From NCBI GenBank assembly GCA_027575765.1, contig JANBPT010000325.1, positions 1 to 44,260 of the forward strand: a stretch of DNA of 44,260 nucleotides. The letters are read 5' to 3'. Shown one piece after another: positions 20,974 to 32,151 of the stretch (its first letter is position 1; every line of letters starts with the position of its first letter). The translations under genes were made by a program, and so were the position numbers. The notes beneath the pieces were generated by a model. That model saw only the letters and a list, made by a program, of their open reading frames with translations, searched no databases and was not told where the DNA came from. This DNA comes from Tieghemiomyces parasiticus (Eukaryota; Kickxellomycota; Dimargaritomycetes; Dimargaritales; Dimargaritaceae).

Positions 20974-21511
20974 GGCTGGGACGTGTGGCTCGAGCCGGAG
21001 TGGTTGGGCTAGGGTTGAGTGCAAAATGCGTGGGCTTCAGGTGCCAGCGTGACAAGTCAAACGTTTTGGCGGGGCAATGGGCAGAACGGGCGGGCCAGAT
21101 TCCGGTGCTCGGGGTGACTATGCTGCACAGCTCGACTCGACGGGATGGTTCCGGACGACAGGCTATTGTAAAAAAAAATGCACCGTAAAAACTGGACACT
21201 TGTGGTGACGGAGTCTGACCAGCGTGGTCGGTTCTGTTTGGAGGGCTTGAATAAAAGTAGAAAAAATATGTGGCACAAGCTGCTCCGTCCTCGGTTCCGG
21301 CCATCCTTTCTGGATAGTCACGTGACGTTATTCTGAAGGGTAAGGTCCCCTCTACCGCTAATGTTCGTTCTTTGCCCCGAACTGTCTGGCGTCTACTCTT
21401 CCCGGCTACCTTGCCGTTGGGAATGCCTCATATCGATTTTTAAACCCACCACTGATGGCTTTATTGGAACTGCCAACACAAGCAAAATTGGCCCCCGAGA
21501 TATGGAAACAT
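20974..21511. other. Intergenic region upstream of PRMT3
   Basis: About 0.54 kb between two minus-strand genes. Contains the PRMT3 promoter and the CIA30 3' UTR. An A run (about 9 bases) lies near 21170-21178. No coding frame supported. Confidence 0.5.
21460..21465 (-). terminator. Polyadenylation signal of the CIA30 gene
   Basis: TTTATT on the plus strand, AATAAA on the minus strand, about 47 bases past the stop at 21512. Confidence 0.45.
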
Positions 21512-22404
21512 TTACTGCCATTGGACCTGGTACCGTCCGTAGTTGACCTTATCGAACTCACCCTCAGTATTCTCGGTGTTGACCGCCTTGATCCAGTCGA
21601 GCTCGAGGCGGAACGGACCATCTTGCCGGTCGGAGATGGAAAGGCCGACGTTTTCGACCTCCTCTCGGTCCATATCGACGTGCTGTGAAATGAAGGAACC
21701 ATTGTTGGTCATGGCGAAGAATTGGAAGGGAATCTGCGGGGTTGGGATGTACGTATACCGTAGTTATTGCCGGGAAGGAGCATGCTAAGCGTTAGATATG
21801 GCTAGTTAGTCACCGTGAGCCCGGACAAGATGGGCGTCAGAAACCCCTGTCTCAAAAAGCACCCGACCACTTAGATTCGACGCTCAGGACCGTGACCATC
21901 ACCACTTACGTAGACAGTTTCCCACTGGCCGGGTGTCCGGAGGAACAGTCGGTGCTGATACAAGTCGGTCTTGATAAAGCTCGACGTTCGCAGGTTTACC
22001 AGATACTTGCGATGATCGCCCCGTACCCGGAGAGCCAGATACCGGAACGGTTGGATGTCCCAGAATGATTCGCCAAATAGTGTCGGCTGTAGTTTCTTAG
22101 TGCGCACGGCGGCGTATCCGCTGGTCACGATCTTATTGTCGGTGGGCACCTGCTGTGATAAAGTGCCGTGGAACACGCCCGTACCCTCTGGCGTGACGTC
22201 CAGCCGGGCCGAGGAGAACCCGCCAATATCCTGGTCACTGCCCACCACCCACCGGTCGAGGTCCTCAGCCTTGTTGAGTTGCACGAGTGGAAGTTCTTTC
22301 TGCCAGCTAACCTGGTCCATCGCCATGACCTTGGTGAGCCCTTCCTTGAGCTTCTCGGCCGTTCGGTTGAGGATAGGTGAGTTGACGATGCGCCTGTAAG
22401 ACAT
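21512..22404 (-). CDS. NDUFAF1: Complex I intermediate-associated protein 30 (CIA30/NDUFAF1), two exons
   Basis: Exon 1 is 22404-21910 and exon 2 is 21733-21512 (238 residues). Exon 1 ends GTCTAC|GTAAGT and exon 2 begins CCGCAG|ATTCCC, phase 0, giving WETVYIPFQFFAM. CIA30 is an assembly chaperone for membrane-arm intermediates of mitochondrial complex I. Family signatures are present in order: near-N-terminal WQKELPLVQL and DLDRWVVGSDQDIGGFSSARL; FHGTLSQQ; GYAAVRTK; the core RYLALRVRGDHRKYLVNLRTSSF; and GLSISDRQDGPFRLELDWI near the end, which matches the conserved SDK/R-DGPF-LE-D stretch. The ATG at 22404 (MSYRRIVNSPILNR) is the first in frame; the open frame upstream begins only at GTG. The presequence is not obvious. 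It implies this organism keeps complex I. Confidence 0.9.
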
Positions 22405-22961
22405 GGTGCTGGAATCGGGAAGGAGGGGTGGATTGCCGTCAAGGCCGAAGGAGGAAAGGGGGAAAGGGATGTCTTGGACAGGGATGGTAATGGGAATGGG
22501 TAACGCAGAGGGAATCTGTGGACAACGAGGGGTCCAAGGGTAGCGGCTTCGGCAGTTCGGACACCAGCGGCGGATCGACAGGCGTTGGACAAAATTGGGC
22601 ACATGGGGGATACGGTGAGAGAGTGTCTAGACAGTCATTGGGTCGTTCAGGAATTTGTCCGCATGGCATGTTGCCTTGTCTGTGACTCAGCTACCCTCCC
22701 CAACACGCCATAGCCTGTCTTCTGCGTACTCTTATACAAGTTAGCTGGATATGGGTTTACTCTATTGGGGGTTGACCAAACAACAACAACAAACGGATTA
22801 ATATAAATATAAGAAATAGCGGGGAGGCAGGCGCAACGCTAACTACTATTATTTTGGCATTACTGACACCGGAGAGTCCATCATGCAAGTGGAAGGGGTC
22901 GTAAATGAAAGATACTGAAAGTGGGAGAGGGTGCGAGTCCCCCCCTCTCCGGCTGGGGGGC
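22405..22961. other. Intergenic region between D2HGDH and CIA30 genes
   Basis: About 0.56 kb. Holds the CIA30 promoter and the D2HGDH 3' UTR. A short CAA repeat is seen near 22779-22792. No gene seen. Confidence 0.5.
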
Positions 22962-24644
22962 TCAGGTATGCTGCACCCGGGATGGGGGCAGTACCTTATA
23001 AGGGTTGAGGATACCGAGCGGATCAAGGGCCGCCTTCATTTGGCGCATGACCTGGATCATGGGCTCGGGTTTGGCCAGGCGCAGGTAAGGCACCTTGAGG
23101 AGCCCTAGGCCATGCTCGGCAGAGATGGACCCGCCGTTCTCGGCCGTCCACTTGTAGACAAACGGTTCCACGACGTTGGTCACTTCACGGCTCTGCTCGC
23201 GTAAGGCCACGGCCACGTGGATGTTGCCGTCGCCAAAGTGGCCCATGCCACCCACGGCCTGCACAATGCCCCCACCTTGGTACCCTTGGTAGAGGCCAGC
23301 CTGTGTGAGCCGCTCGCGAAGAACCGGTACGACGCTGTAGAACTGGTCGGGGGTGAAGGTGAAATCGTAGGTGAGGCAGGCCTGGCCCAGGATGCCCATC
23401 GGGAGGGCCTCGCGGACGTTCCATAGGTCACGAAATTGGCTCTGGTCCTGGGACAGAACCCCGTCGGTGGCCAGGTCGGTGCCAACGAGAGAGTTGACGT
23501 AGGCCCCCACGCGCTCGGTAAGTTGGGACTCCTCGGCGCTGCTGATTTCAACCAGAAGGTAGAACGGGTGGCGGTCGGCCAGGGGCCGCTTGACCGGCAG
23601 GCGGGTCCGTTCCATGAGAGTCTCCATACACTCGTCATCCCACAGTTCAAAGGCAGACAGGCACTCGGCAAGGGAGGTTCGGGATAGGGCGAGTATCTGT
23701 TGGGCCTTCTCCATACTGGACACACCCAGAACCGCCACCCGCTTGTTTCGGCGCAGCGGGGCAGATTTAATGGCCACGCCCGTGACGATCCCCAAGGTAC
23801 CCTCGGCCCCGATAAAGAGGTGCTTGAGGTCGTACCCGGTATTGTCCTTGGCCAGGGTAGTGAGGTTGTGGAGCACCGTCCCATCGGCCAACACCACTTC
23901 CAACCCCAAGACATTGCCGTGTAGGGACCCATGGCGAATGAAGTGGACCCCACCGGCGTTGGTAGAGACGTTGCCACCGATCTGGCAGCTGCCCTTAGCG
24001 GCGAGGTCGAGCGGCATGGTGTAGCCGTGGGGCTCGAGGTAGGCGTCCAGGGTCTGGAGGATGCAGCCGGCATCGCACACCAGCGTGCCAGCCACCGGAT
24101 CAAAGGTGCGGACCTGGTCCATCTTGCCCAAACTCAAAACCACTTCATCGAACAAGGCGATGCCACCACCGTTAAGGCCAGTGTTGCCGCCCTGCGGGAC
24201 CACAGCCAGGCGCTGCTGGTGGCAATACTGCATGATCTGGGAGACCTGTTCGGTGGTCCGGGGCCGTAGCACGCACTGGCTCTGGCCGCGGAAGTGCCGC
24301 GTCCAGTCGGTATTGAACGAGGCCAGGGTATCGCCGGCGTCCTGGGGTGCGTCCCCAAAAGTAGTAATGACGTCGCGGGGACCCAGTAGCGTGCGGAAGT
24401 GCTGGACATCCTCGATGGCGAGAAGCTTGTAGACCGGGTCGCGTGCGTTCTGGGAAAAACTGGCCCGAGGTGCCCCGGCGGAGGGGCCGCCCAGGGTAAG
24501 CCCTAAGATGCGTGGCAGAGCAAGGAGACCGGCCGAGGGGCGGCCACGGATCGCTGAAGCGGTCAGGGTCGACAGAGCGCGGACGGGGGCTAGCGATGGT
24601 GGCAGCCGATGGGCACCTGCACGGAGGGTATGGCGAAGTAGCAT
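22962..24644 (-). CDS. D2HGDH: Mitochondrial FAD-dependent D-2-hydroxyglutarate dehydrogenase
   Basis: Predicted 560 residues. The enzyme oxidises D-2-hydroxyglutarate (and in fungi often D-lactate) to the 2-oxoacid with FAD, passing electrons to the respiratory chain or to pyruvate. The ATG at 24644 (MLLRHTLRAGAHRLPP) gives an Arg-rich mitochondrial presequence; the frame upstream opens only at TTG. The FAD-binding (VAO/4Cre-type) domain shows PQGGNTGLNGG from residue 150, MPLDLAAKGSCQIGGNVSTNAGG and GYDLKHLFIGAEGTLGIVT. The C-terminal FAD-oxidase domain shows GHFGDGNIH (H469 is in this metal-binding motif), SISAEHGLG and DPLGILNPYKV. These are diagnostic for D2HGDH/Dld2-type enzymes rather than cytochrome-linked Dld1. 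Single exon. A TATTTAAG element lies about 160 bases upstream. Confidence 0.93.
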   Translation of the reverse strand: MLLRHTLRAGAHRLPPSLAPVRALSTLTASAIRGRPSAGLLALPRILGLTLGGPSAGAPRASFSQNARDPVYKLLAIEDVQHFRTLLGPRDVITTFGDAPQDAGDTLASFNTDWTRHFRGQSQCVLRPRTTEQVSQIMQYCHQQRLAVVPQGGNTGLNGGGIALFDEVVLSLGKMDQVRTFDPVAGTLVCDAGCILQTLDAYLEPHGYTMPLDLAAKGSCQIGGNVSTNAGGVHFIRHGSLHGNVLGLEVVLADGTVLHNLTTLAKDNTGYDLKHLFIGAEGTLGIVTGVAIKSAPLRRNKRVAVLGVSSMEKAQQILALSRTSLAECLSAFELWDDECMETLMERTRLPVKRPLADRHPFYLLVEISSAEESQLTERVGAYVNSLVGTDLATDGVLSQDQSQFRDLWNVREALPMGILGQACLTYDFTFTPDQFYSVVPVLRERLTQAGLYQGYQGGGIVQAVGGMGHFGDGNIHVAVALREQSREVTNVVEPFVYKWTAENGGSISAEHGLGLLKVPYLRLAKPEPMIQVMRQMKAALDPLGILNPYKVLPPSRVQHT

Positions 24645-24802
24645 TGGGAAGGCCAAGGTGGTGCGGGCGGTAAGAAAACAGAGAGAAGATGGAATATACA
24701 AGCCAGTAGAAGGCGAGGGAGAGATGGTGGCGACAATTAAGGTTAGACGGAAGAGGTAGCACAAGTGGAAGGCTCGGGCAGTGAGACCAGGAATGGGGCG
24801 CG

Positions 24803-24810
24803 CTTAAATA
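24803..24810 (-). promoter_or_regulatory. TATA-like element of the D2HGDH gene
   Basis: CTTAAATA on plus, TATTTAAG on minus, about 160 bases upstream of the D2HGDH start codon. Confidence 0.4.
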
Positions 24811-25121
24811 TGGAACCGGCCGCACACAGGTTGCAGCCGGGTGGGAGTCGGTAGTTTGAGGGAGGATACACACCCACGAGGTGCAGGGTCTAGCGTGACG
24901 CTCAGGGTGAGTGCCCGCAGGGCTAGCAGTGGGTCGGATGCGCGCTGTGGCAATCGCCCAGTCAAGAAGGGCAGCGTGGGTTTGTGGCAACGTTTGGTGG
25001 GGTTGGCAAGAAAGGGTGAAGGGAGTCTCACAACAGAGCAGTTCATAAATTATCGAAATACATACGAAAGCAGGAGATGGGCCAGCGATTAGCCCAGGAC
25101 TACCGGTCGATGCTCGGTCAG

Positions 25122-25137
25122 TATATATATATATATA
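25122..25137. repeat. (TA)8 microsatellite
   Basis: Eight uninterrupted TA units in the spacer between the D2HGDH gene and the proposed small gene at 25391-25716. Confidence 0.9.
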
Positions 25138-25390
25138 CGCGATACATGCAACGGCGGCCCCGCACCCTCCGAGCCTGCCGGAGAGGAGGTGGTTGGGACG
25201 AGGCTGGGGATGGCCCAAACGTAAGCCAGTAGCAAGGGGAGGGAGTGGCGGACAGATTAGAGACGCCAGGGAGAGCGGGAGGGAGGCGCGGACCAGGCAT
25301 TCTCACATTGGGTGCGGATCACCTAGGTAGTCAAATGCTCCGGGTGCATGCAAATGCAGTAACCCCGCGTCCCACGTCAGAAATCATCCG

Positions 25391-25716
25391 TTACTCTTCT
25401 ATCGGGTCGCGAGGAAGATGGCCCGTATTGGATAATGGCGGGTGGAAGTGTGCAGTAGTGGCCTGTGCCTCCTCCTCCGCCCTCGCCAACATGCGCCACC
25501 GGCGTTCCTCGTCGCCAGGTTGGGCATCCTAACCGAGCAGAGGCCCTGCTTCCCACAATGCGCAGCCAGGGCCCGGAAGCTTACAAGCGACGCACCAGCC
25601 GCCGGCAACGATGAAACTTTGGGGCGCACCAAGGGTCGTACCTGGCCGGCGGTGGGAAACGATTGCGGCAACCGGACAAACCGCGAATAAGGGGCGAGAC
25701 TAATCAGGGACGCCAT
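25391..25716 (-). CDS. Proposed 70-residue two-exon protein, possibly mitochondrial
   Basis: Exon 1 is 25716-25642 (MASLISLAPYSRFVRLPQSF..., 25 codons, basic and hydroxylated with no acidic residues, presequence-like). It ends GGCCAG|GTACGA. Exon 2 is 25528-25391, after a GGTTAG acceptor, and encodes a charged segment with EERRWRMLARAEEEAQ followed by HFHPPLSNTGHLPRDPIEE and a stop. Both junctions are phase 0 and the 113-bp intron fits the window. The exon 2 frame is closed by the TAG of the acceptor itself, so it can only be reached by splicing. The predicted helix plus Pro-rich tail looks like a small mitochondrial assembly-factor-type protein, but I do not recognise a family. The gene is divergent from SKI3, about 960 bp away. 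An unspliced 105-codon reading is the alternative. Confidence 0.45.
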
Positions 25717-26677
25717 TGTGCTAGGTGGGCGTTCCCGCCCGACGGACGAGGACACCCCTGTTAGGGCCAAATGGCTCCAACGGACAGTCAGGTGCCGTCG
25801 CCGTGCCCGACGTAGTCTGCAGTCAAACAAGATTGTGGGACCGCCCCTACCAGGCGTCGCACGAACCAGCGGAGTCCCGTCGTCTTACCGACTGGACCTC
25901 TCGCCCCGTCATCGTTCCTCGCGCGTATCAGACCGTCGACCCGACCGCCCCGAGCGAGGTTACCGTCGGCCACGGCTCCGCCGCTCAACCGGCCTGATAG
26001 ACCCCATTCCCGCGGCCGTCTCCTTGCCGCCCCGTTAATCTAAACTTGGGCAGATGCGGCTGTACGTGCCCAGTTCTCTAGGCCAACCCTCCGATACCGT
26101 GTTATAACCATCGTCGTCCCCAAAGCCCCTCCGTTTACGGTATTAATGGCATCCGTCTGTGGCACCTATCAGATGACCTCCACATCCATATATCCGTTTA
26201 TGAAAGGCGTTTACCGTCGCCGGCTTAAACGACGTGGCTAAAGTACAGGGGCCGACCAGATCCGCGGTATCCTGGATGTCCCGCACCGTTCCAAACGCTA
26301 AATACTACCCGCCACTTGCAAAGTCATCCCTGCATAAAACGAAAAACCCCAAACCTGATGGCTGCCTTGACCCGATATCCCATCGTACTCAGCGCCCAGG
26401 GAACCGGATGTTATCTCCAACACAGCAGGCGAGAGACGGCAAGCATATGGGGCCAGGCCCGCGAACTCCACCTAGGACCGTTCCCTAAGGCAAGCTTTTG
26501 GAGGTGGGACTGCCCACCTCAGAGATGCACCCATCGAGCAAGCCCCCTTTGCCATGGGCTGAGTTGGCCCCTCAGCCGCCTTTGCATTCGGGACTTGCTA
26601 TTAGGTCATCCCAGCGCGCATTGCTCTGTACTCCGCTTCCCATAACTGCCTCTTATCGCCCTCTTGTATACTTGAGC
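25717..26677. other. Divergent intergenic region upstream of SKI3
   Basis: About 0.96 kb between the proposed small gene (minus) and SKI3 (plus). Several overlapping open frames at 25718-26038 and 26234-26645 are GC-rich but Arg-heavy and unlike known proteins. I treat them as non-coding. Confidence 0.45.
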
Positions 26678-29600
26678 ATGTCCAGCAAAGCCAAATTGAA
26701 GCAGGCCAAGGAGGCCATCGGTCAGGGCCAGTACGAGATTTCGTACAAGCTCACCAAGTCGATCGTCGAGTTCGAGTCCCAAAACTACACCGCGTAAGTG
26801 GTGCGTGGACGCGCCTGTGAATCAGGACCAGTCGCTCGCCGTGCCCCAGCGCGGTTGCGTTGTCCAGCCTTAGAAGTACTGCTCCCTAAATGAACCCCAT
26901 CACCGTCTGCCTACGCATGCCTCCCTGAACCACCTTTACTGTGTCCGGCCGACAGGTGGGTCTTCCTCGGCGTTTCGTGCCAAAACCTGGACCGCTGGGA
27001 CGAGTGTGAGAAGGCCTATCGTCGGGCCCTTGACATTGACGATACCCAGGTGCTTGCCTGGCAGGTAAGTTCCAGGGTCGAAGACCGGCGGGCCTGTGGT
27101 AACACCTATACTCGAATATCACCCGTCACTACTAGTGTCGCCATCAATAATCGGCCTTCGCCTTATCACCGCATCCACTAATATGACCATGCCACTCAAC
27201 CTATTCGAGCTATACCCAGGGCCTCGCGTCGCTTTACGAGAAACAAGAAAACTACGAGGAGCTCCCGGCCGTCCTGGCGAGGCTGTGTGACCACTTTGTC
27301 AAGGCGTAGGTGCTCCGTTGTCGATGCTTCTGCTCGAGGCCGACTCACGGCCAATCTTTGTACCTCGGACCCTAGGGCTTCCTTCTATTACTTTGCTTAC
27401 TAGAACCCATATGTTCCCTTCTTCTACCCCACACGCGTACCTCGCCCAACCAGTAATGCCGGGGCTAAGTTACTCGGCACACTACAAAAACGGTTGGCCC
27501 TGGCCGAGGCCACTAAGGACACGAGTCAGGTGAGTATACCGGCCCCTATTCTCAATATTCCATCGCAACCGGGCCTACCTTGTGGACCCCTTCCCCCTAC
27601 TAATGGTACCACCTCTCCTCTCGTCCTCCTGTACTCAACCGCTCGCTCTCGCTTTTAGATTATCAAAGCGTGGTGCGACATGGCCTCCGACGGACCCTAC
27701 GGGGCAGTACTCAACGGGGTCGCTAACTGTCCCACCGACCTATCCATTTGGCAGGCGGTGGTCGACTTGCAGATCACCTATGACCAACGCACTGTGCGGC
27801 GGGAAGTCGATTCGCGCCGTTCCCGAATCGGAGCCGATCCCCTCCGAATCCTCCGGCCCAAGGTGGAAAAAGAGATACTGGGTCGGTCCCATCTCCTGGA
27901 GTACCTAACCAAGTGGTTCGCGGCGGCGCCCGACTCCGATGAAGACACACCTGAGAACCGTCGCATGCACGAATGCTATTTCGACCGGCTCTATCTGACG
28001 CTCAAGTATTTTGATTCGAGCGAGACCATGGCGGCCCGCGTGACGGCCGAAGCCCGGTGGCTGTGCGAGCGTCAGGCGAGCGCTGCACCCTTTGAATACC
28101 TGATCGAAACCACTGACGCGGCCTCCCCCGCCGAACTGCCCAAGGCGACCCTACAGAATTACGCTGCTGTGTTCCCCGATGCCACTTTGGTTCCCGCCAC
28201 GCGAGCTCTCCTGGTCCTCCAGGAACCGCAATCGAATTCCGACTCCGAGGCTGCCCTCGGACGGCTCCAGGAGGCCACCAAAGGTAAGGATATTCCACAC
28301 CATCTAACCCTTCTGACCCGGGCCACTCTCTACACCCAGGTAGGGGATGATGCCGCCGCTGCCGATGATGCCCGCCGTGCTGTGGCCGCCGTGGCCGAAT
28401 TCGCTAAGCTCACTGGCCGATCATGGCCTCGACTTACGGTCTGGGCCCAGTTCCTTTTGGGTTCCGCACTCCGTCGCCTCGGCCCGCGTTACTACCCGGA
28501 GGCCCGGCTCGCCTACGAGGCTGTGCTTCATGAGGACCCTGAGCACCTCCCCGCCAAAGTTGGCCTGTCGGTGATCCTAATCGCCGCCGGAGAATTCGAC
28601 CGCTCCACGGATATATTGGCCGAGGCAGTGGCCCAGGACCCGCGCAATGACGTGGCCCTTGCCGAGCTAGGGTGGGTGAACTACCAGCGCCAGAACTACC
28701 AGGGCGCACTCGATAACATACGGCGGGCTCTTGAACTCCAGCCGGATGAGCCCCGCTACCACTACCGCCTAGGACAGGTCTACTGGGATCTGGGCGGTGC
28801 ATACCGTACCGATAAGGCCTATGCCTTCACCTCGTGGCTGCGCGCTGCCAAACTGAACCCACAGGACAGTCCGACGTTCGTAGGCCTGGGCGAATACTAT
28901 GCCACGGTGGCCCATGACCCCACCCGGGCCCTGAAATGTTACCAGAAAGCCTTCGAATTGGATCCGCGTGACGCCCGAGCGGGGCGCGCGCTTGTCGGGG
29001 CCTACCAGGACGCGGGACGTTTAGACCTGGTCGGTGAGGTTGCGGCGGCGGTGGTGCGGGAACTACCCCGCGCAGGATGGGCGTGGCGTGTCCTTGCTTT
29101 TGAGCGACTGCGCCGCAGCGAGTACCGCGACGCCATCCTGGCCTTTCAACAAGTCCTAAAAACTGGTGCTGCCGATCCGGTTTCCTGGGAAGGTCTAGGC
29201 GAGGCCTACCACCGAGACGGCCGGTTTCAAGCCGCCCTGCGTGCCCTCCAGCGAGCCGCTGATCTGGACCCACAGTCGCCCGGTCCAGCCTACCGCCTGG
29301 GCCTCGTATACCACGCCCTAGGCGAGTTTGGCGCGGCGCTTGAACGGTACAGTGCGGCCCGGGAACACATCGAGGGTCGAGATCCGGCGGAGGCGGACGC
29401 TTACGACCGTGCCCTCCTGGCCGCTACACTGCGCAGCCATCTCGCGTTGGCCCGGGTCCACATGGAGGGAGGCTACTATGGTCGAGCGGCGGCCGGGGCC
29501 CGCACCATCCTAGAACTGGCCCGTCGGGCCCTCGCCGGTAAGGTCACCCTGGCCCTGCTTTCCATGCTCCTCGACCACGTGCGCGGTGCGACGGAGATTG

Positions 29601-31828
29601 GCCTCGCCATTCCCACGGGTGATGACCGAGTCGGCCTGCCACCCGCCCTCCTGCGTGCGGTGGCCGCGTCACTCGCCGACCTCATGCCGGACCTGGTCGC
29701 CACCATGCCCGAAAGGACCACCGTTACCGCAGCCCTTCTCGAGCCCGCGGGCACTGATACTGACGAAAGCGGGCCCGATACTGCCACCCTGACGGCGGCT
29801 CTGGCCCTCCTCATCCTGCGGGCCCAGCTGACCCGCGTCTCCCCACTGGAACACCCCGCCAAGGCGGCCAATCTCCACTTCCATCTGGCCCGTCTCAGCT
29901 ATCGCTGGCACACCGCCCCCGCCCCCTTCGGCCACCACCCGCTCGTTTCCGCCGAGAATGATGTTGACTGGCGCCACCCGGCTGTAATCGCCGCCAAGGC
30001 CGCCCTGCAACTGCAACCTCGCCGCCCTGAATATTGGAACCTACTGGGGGTGCTTGCACTGGATACCGATCTGGCCCTCGCCCAACACGCCCTCATTCAG
30101 GCGGTTACTTACCAGCCCAAGCACGCGGCCGCCTGGACCAACCTCGGTTACCTCTACCTCCGCTACGGTGACCTCGAACTGGCCAACCGGGCCTTCGCTA
30201 AAGTCCAGAGCCTCAGCCCGGACTTCGCCCCCGCGTGGACGGGCCAAGGCCTCCTGGCCCTACGGTTCACCGGGGAGGTGGCTGACAACGAGGCGGAGGG
30301 TGAGGCCCTGAGCCTGCTGCACCACGCGTTCAGCTTGGGGGGTAGCGGCTACGGTACGGCCGCACCGGAGGTGGCCTACCTGTTTGCCCACACCTACGCC
30401 CGCCACCTGAGTAGTGGGACCGGTAACCCGGCGGAAATTAACCCCGCGACGACCACGGTGGCCGCCTTCGCCGCCCGTAAGGTTGTCGAGCGGTGGCCGT
30501 CCGATACTGGTGCACGAAACCTACTAGCTGTGCTCCTTGAGAGTGCCGGTAAACACCGCGAAGCTGCGGAGACCTTGGCCCCGGCCTACGGGGCCGACCG
30601 GATGAAGCCGGACCCGCGGTACCCGGAACCCTGGCCCGTCCGCTGGGCTGCCCTGACTGCCAACTACGCCCGCGTGACTTGTGCGGCCGGCGACTACGAT
30701 CTTGCCGTGAGCCTCTACAGTGAACTGCTTGCAAGCCTCGTGGACCCCGCGGCGGCGGCGCTGATCACCCCGGCCTACACCCTATGCGCCCTCCTGGGCC
30801 AGGGGCTGGCCCAATACCTGGCCGCCGACCTGGGGGCCAGTCTGGGCACGTTTGAACAGGCACTGGCCTACGCCGAATCCGATCCGGATCTCCTACGCGA
30901 CGCCTCGATCCTCTTGGCCAAGGTACTGTGGGCCCTGGGAACGCCCGACCACCGCGCGATGGCCAAGCAGCAGCTGCTGGCGAGCGTTTCGGCGGCCGTC
31001 GACGGCAGCCAAGATGCGAATCGGCAGCCCCCGGCGGCACTCGACCTTCTGGCCACTCTGTTCGCCTTGGGCCTCGTCGATGCCGATGTCGACCTGGTGG
31101 GTGCCGTGCTTCCGGAACTCTTGCGCGTGAGCCCCGATACCGATCGGAGCCAATGCGTACTATACCTCCGAACCCATCTGGCTCTACTACAGGGGGACGT
31201 GGTGAGTGCCCAGCGGATGGTCAGCCGAGCCGTCCATGTCTACCCGGATAATCGCGCCCATTGGACGGCTCTCGCTCAGCTCTTACGGTACGGCGCGGTC
31301 GCCGACGACGTGGGCGGAGCAGTGATGCCACCGGTGGGAACTCTGTCCACTGCGGTGACCGTGGCCTCCGCGGCAGTATCGGTGGTGACATCGGTCGTCA
31401 CGCCCGGGGCCAGTGAGTCGACCGATGTGGACGAGACTCTCCACACTTACCTGACGCTCGCCCTGGCCTATCAGACCTGCCTTCCGAACCTTAGCGGGTA
31501 CGGGGCGCTCCGTCGACCACTCGTCCAGGCGAAGAAGGCTGCCCAGCGGGCCGTTCACCTCGCGCCCTGGCAACCTTATGGCCACCTCGTGCTGGCTCAG
31601 ACCCTGGTAGCTGAAGTCCTGGTGTCGCCGACCACGGACGCTGACGCCGTAAGCAAGACCCTGGCCACCCTAAGTCGTACGCTGGCCTGGCTTAGGGAGA
31701 ACGCCGGTGCCAAGACTACCATGGCTCCGACACCGGCAGTTCCGGTCTGGGCTGCCCCACTCCGGGGCGTTTCGTCAACCTCGATCGAGTCCCTGGATGC
31801 CCTCGTCGCTGCCGCTACAGTCGGTTGA
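26678..31828 (+). CDS. SKI3: Ski3/TTC37, TPR scaffold of the cytoplasmic Ski complex, five exons
   Basis: Exons 26678-26793, 26956-27064, 27220-27305, 27454-27529 and 27659-31828 give 1518 residues, close to human TTC37 (1564) and yeast Ski3 (1432). Donors are GTAAGT, GTAAGT, GTAGGT and GTGAGT; all phases agree. Exon 1 begins MSSKAKLKQAKEAIGQGQYE, the Ski3 N-terminal helix. Exons 2-4 continue TPR-like helices (AWVFLGVSCQNLDRWDECEKAYRRAL, QGLASLYEKQENYEELPAVL). The exon 5 core is an array of TPRs, about residues 420-770 and again beyond 880. It includes the family phrase WAWRVLAFERLRRSEYRDAILAFQQVL with WEGLGEAYHRDGRFQAALRAL. Ski3 holds the Ski2 helicase and Ski8 and feeds mRNA to the exosome for 3'-5' decay. 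An AATAAA follows at 31922. Confidence 0.93.
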
Positions 31829-31921
31829 CTGTGCTGGGTGCCGTTTGTCACCATAAGCTAGGCCTATAACATATCCCTATCGGTTCCGTTCATCTTCCTT
31901 GGCCCTACACACACTGCCTCC

Positions 31922-31927
31922 AATAAA
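31922..31927 (+). terminator. Polyadenylation signal of SKI3
   Basis: AATAAA 94 bases past the SKI3 stop codon. Confidence 0.5.
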
Positions 31928-32065
31928 CTATTTTATGTCTACCTTTGTACACAGCCAGCCCAATAGCCACGACTGCGGTTGTCGCTACATCTTACACATC
32001 AAGCCAAACAGCGGCCCTCCAAGTCAGACTTGCCTCTTAGCGAGAACCTGATGACAATGCTGACA

Positions 32066-32071
32066 TTTATT
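32066..32071 (-). terminator. Polyadenylation signal of the eL19 gene
   Basis: TTTATT on plus (AATAAA on minus), 81 bases past the eL19 stop at 32152. Confidence 0.5.
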
Positions 32072-32151
32072 CTAACCAACTACCACCCTATCCCACAGGG
32101 AGACGAGCGGTGGATGATGAGAGGCGACCGACACAGCTCAAGAGGACCCTC

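Larger units (their letters stand above)
24645..25390. other. Intergenic region upstream of D2HGDH
   Basis: About 0.75 kb. A minus-strand TATTTAAG at 24803-24810 probably serves D2HGDH. An (AT)8 microsatellite lies at 25122-25137. No gene seen. Confidence 0.5.
31829..32151. other. Convergent 3' region between SKI3 and eL19
   Basis: About 0.32 kb shared by the 3' ends of two convergent genes, each with its own AATAAA. No gene seen. Confidence 0.6.

Noticed and set aside
21871..21910. CIA30 reading through the donor to a stop at 21871
   Set aside because: GTAAGT donor plus a phase-matched exon 2 restores the conserved C-terminal part of the family.
22405..22602. 5' extension of the CIA30 frame
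   Set aside because: It opens at GTG with no in-frame ATG until 22404, and its content is Pro-rich leader-like sequence.
24645..24764. 5' extension of the D2HGDH frame
   Set aside because: It opens at a TTG codon; the ATG at 24644 gives a normal mitochondrial presequence.
25399..25716. Unspliced reading of the small minus-strand gene
   Set aside because: Gives an Arg-rich, low-quality C-terminus; the spliced version with phase-matched sites looks far more protein-like. Kept as the alternative.
25718..26038. Overlapping GC-rich plus-strand frames upstream of SKI3
   Set aside because: Arg-heavy or motif-less, mutually overlapping, in a region expected to be promoter.
27680..27700. ATG of the 1382-codon frame as the SKI3 start
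   Set aside because: Four upstream exons join in phase and supply the conserved Ski3 N-terminus; this ATG is internal (Met137).
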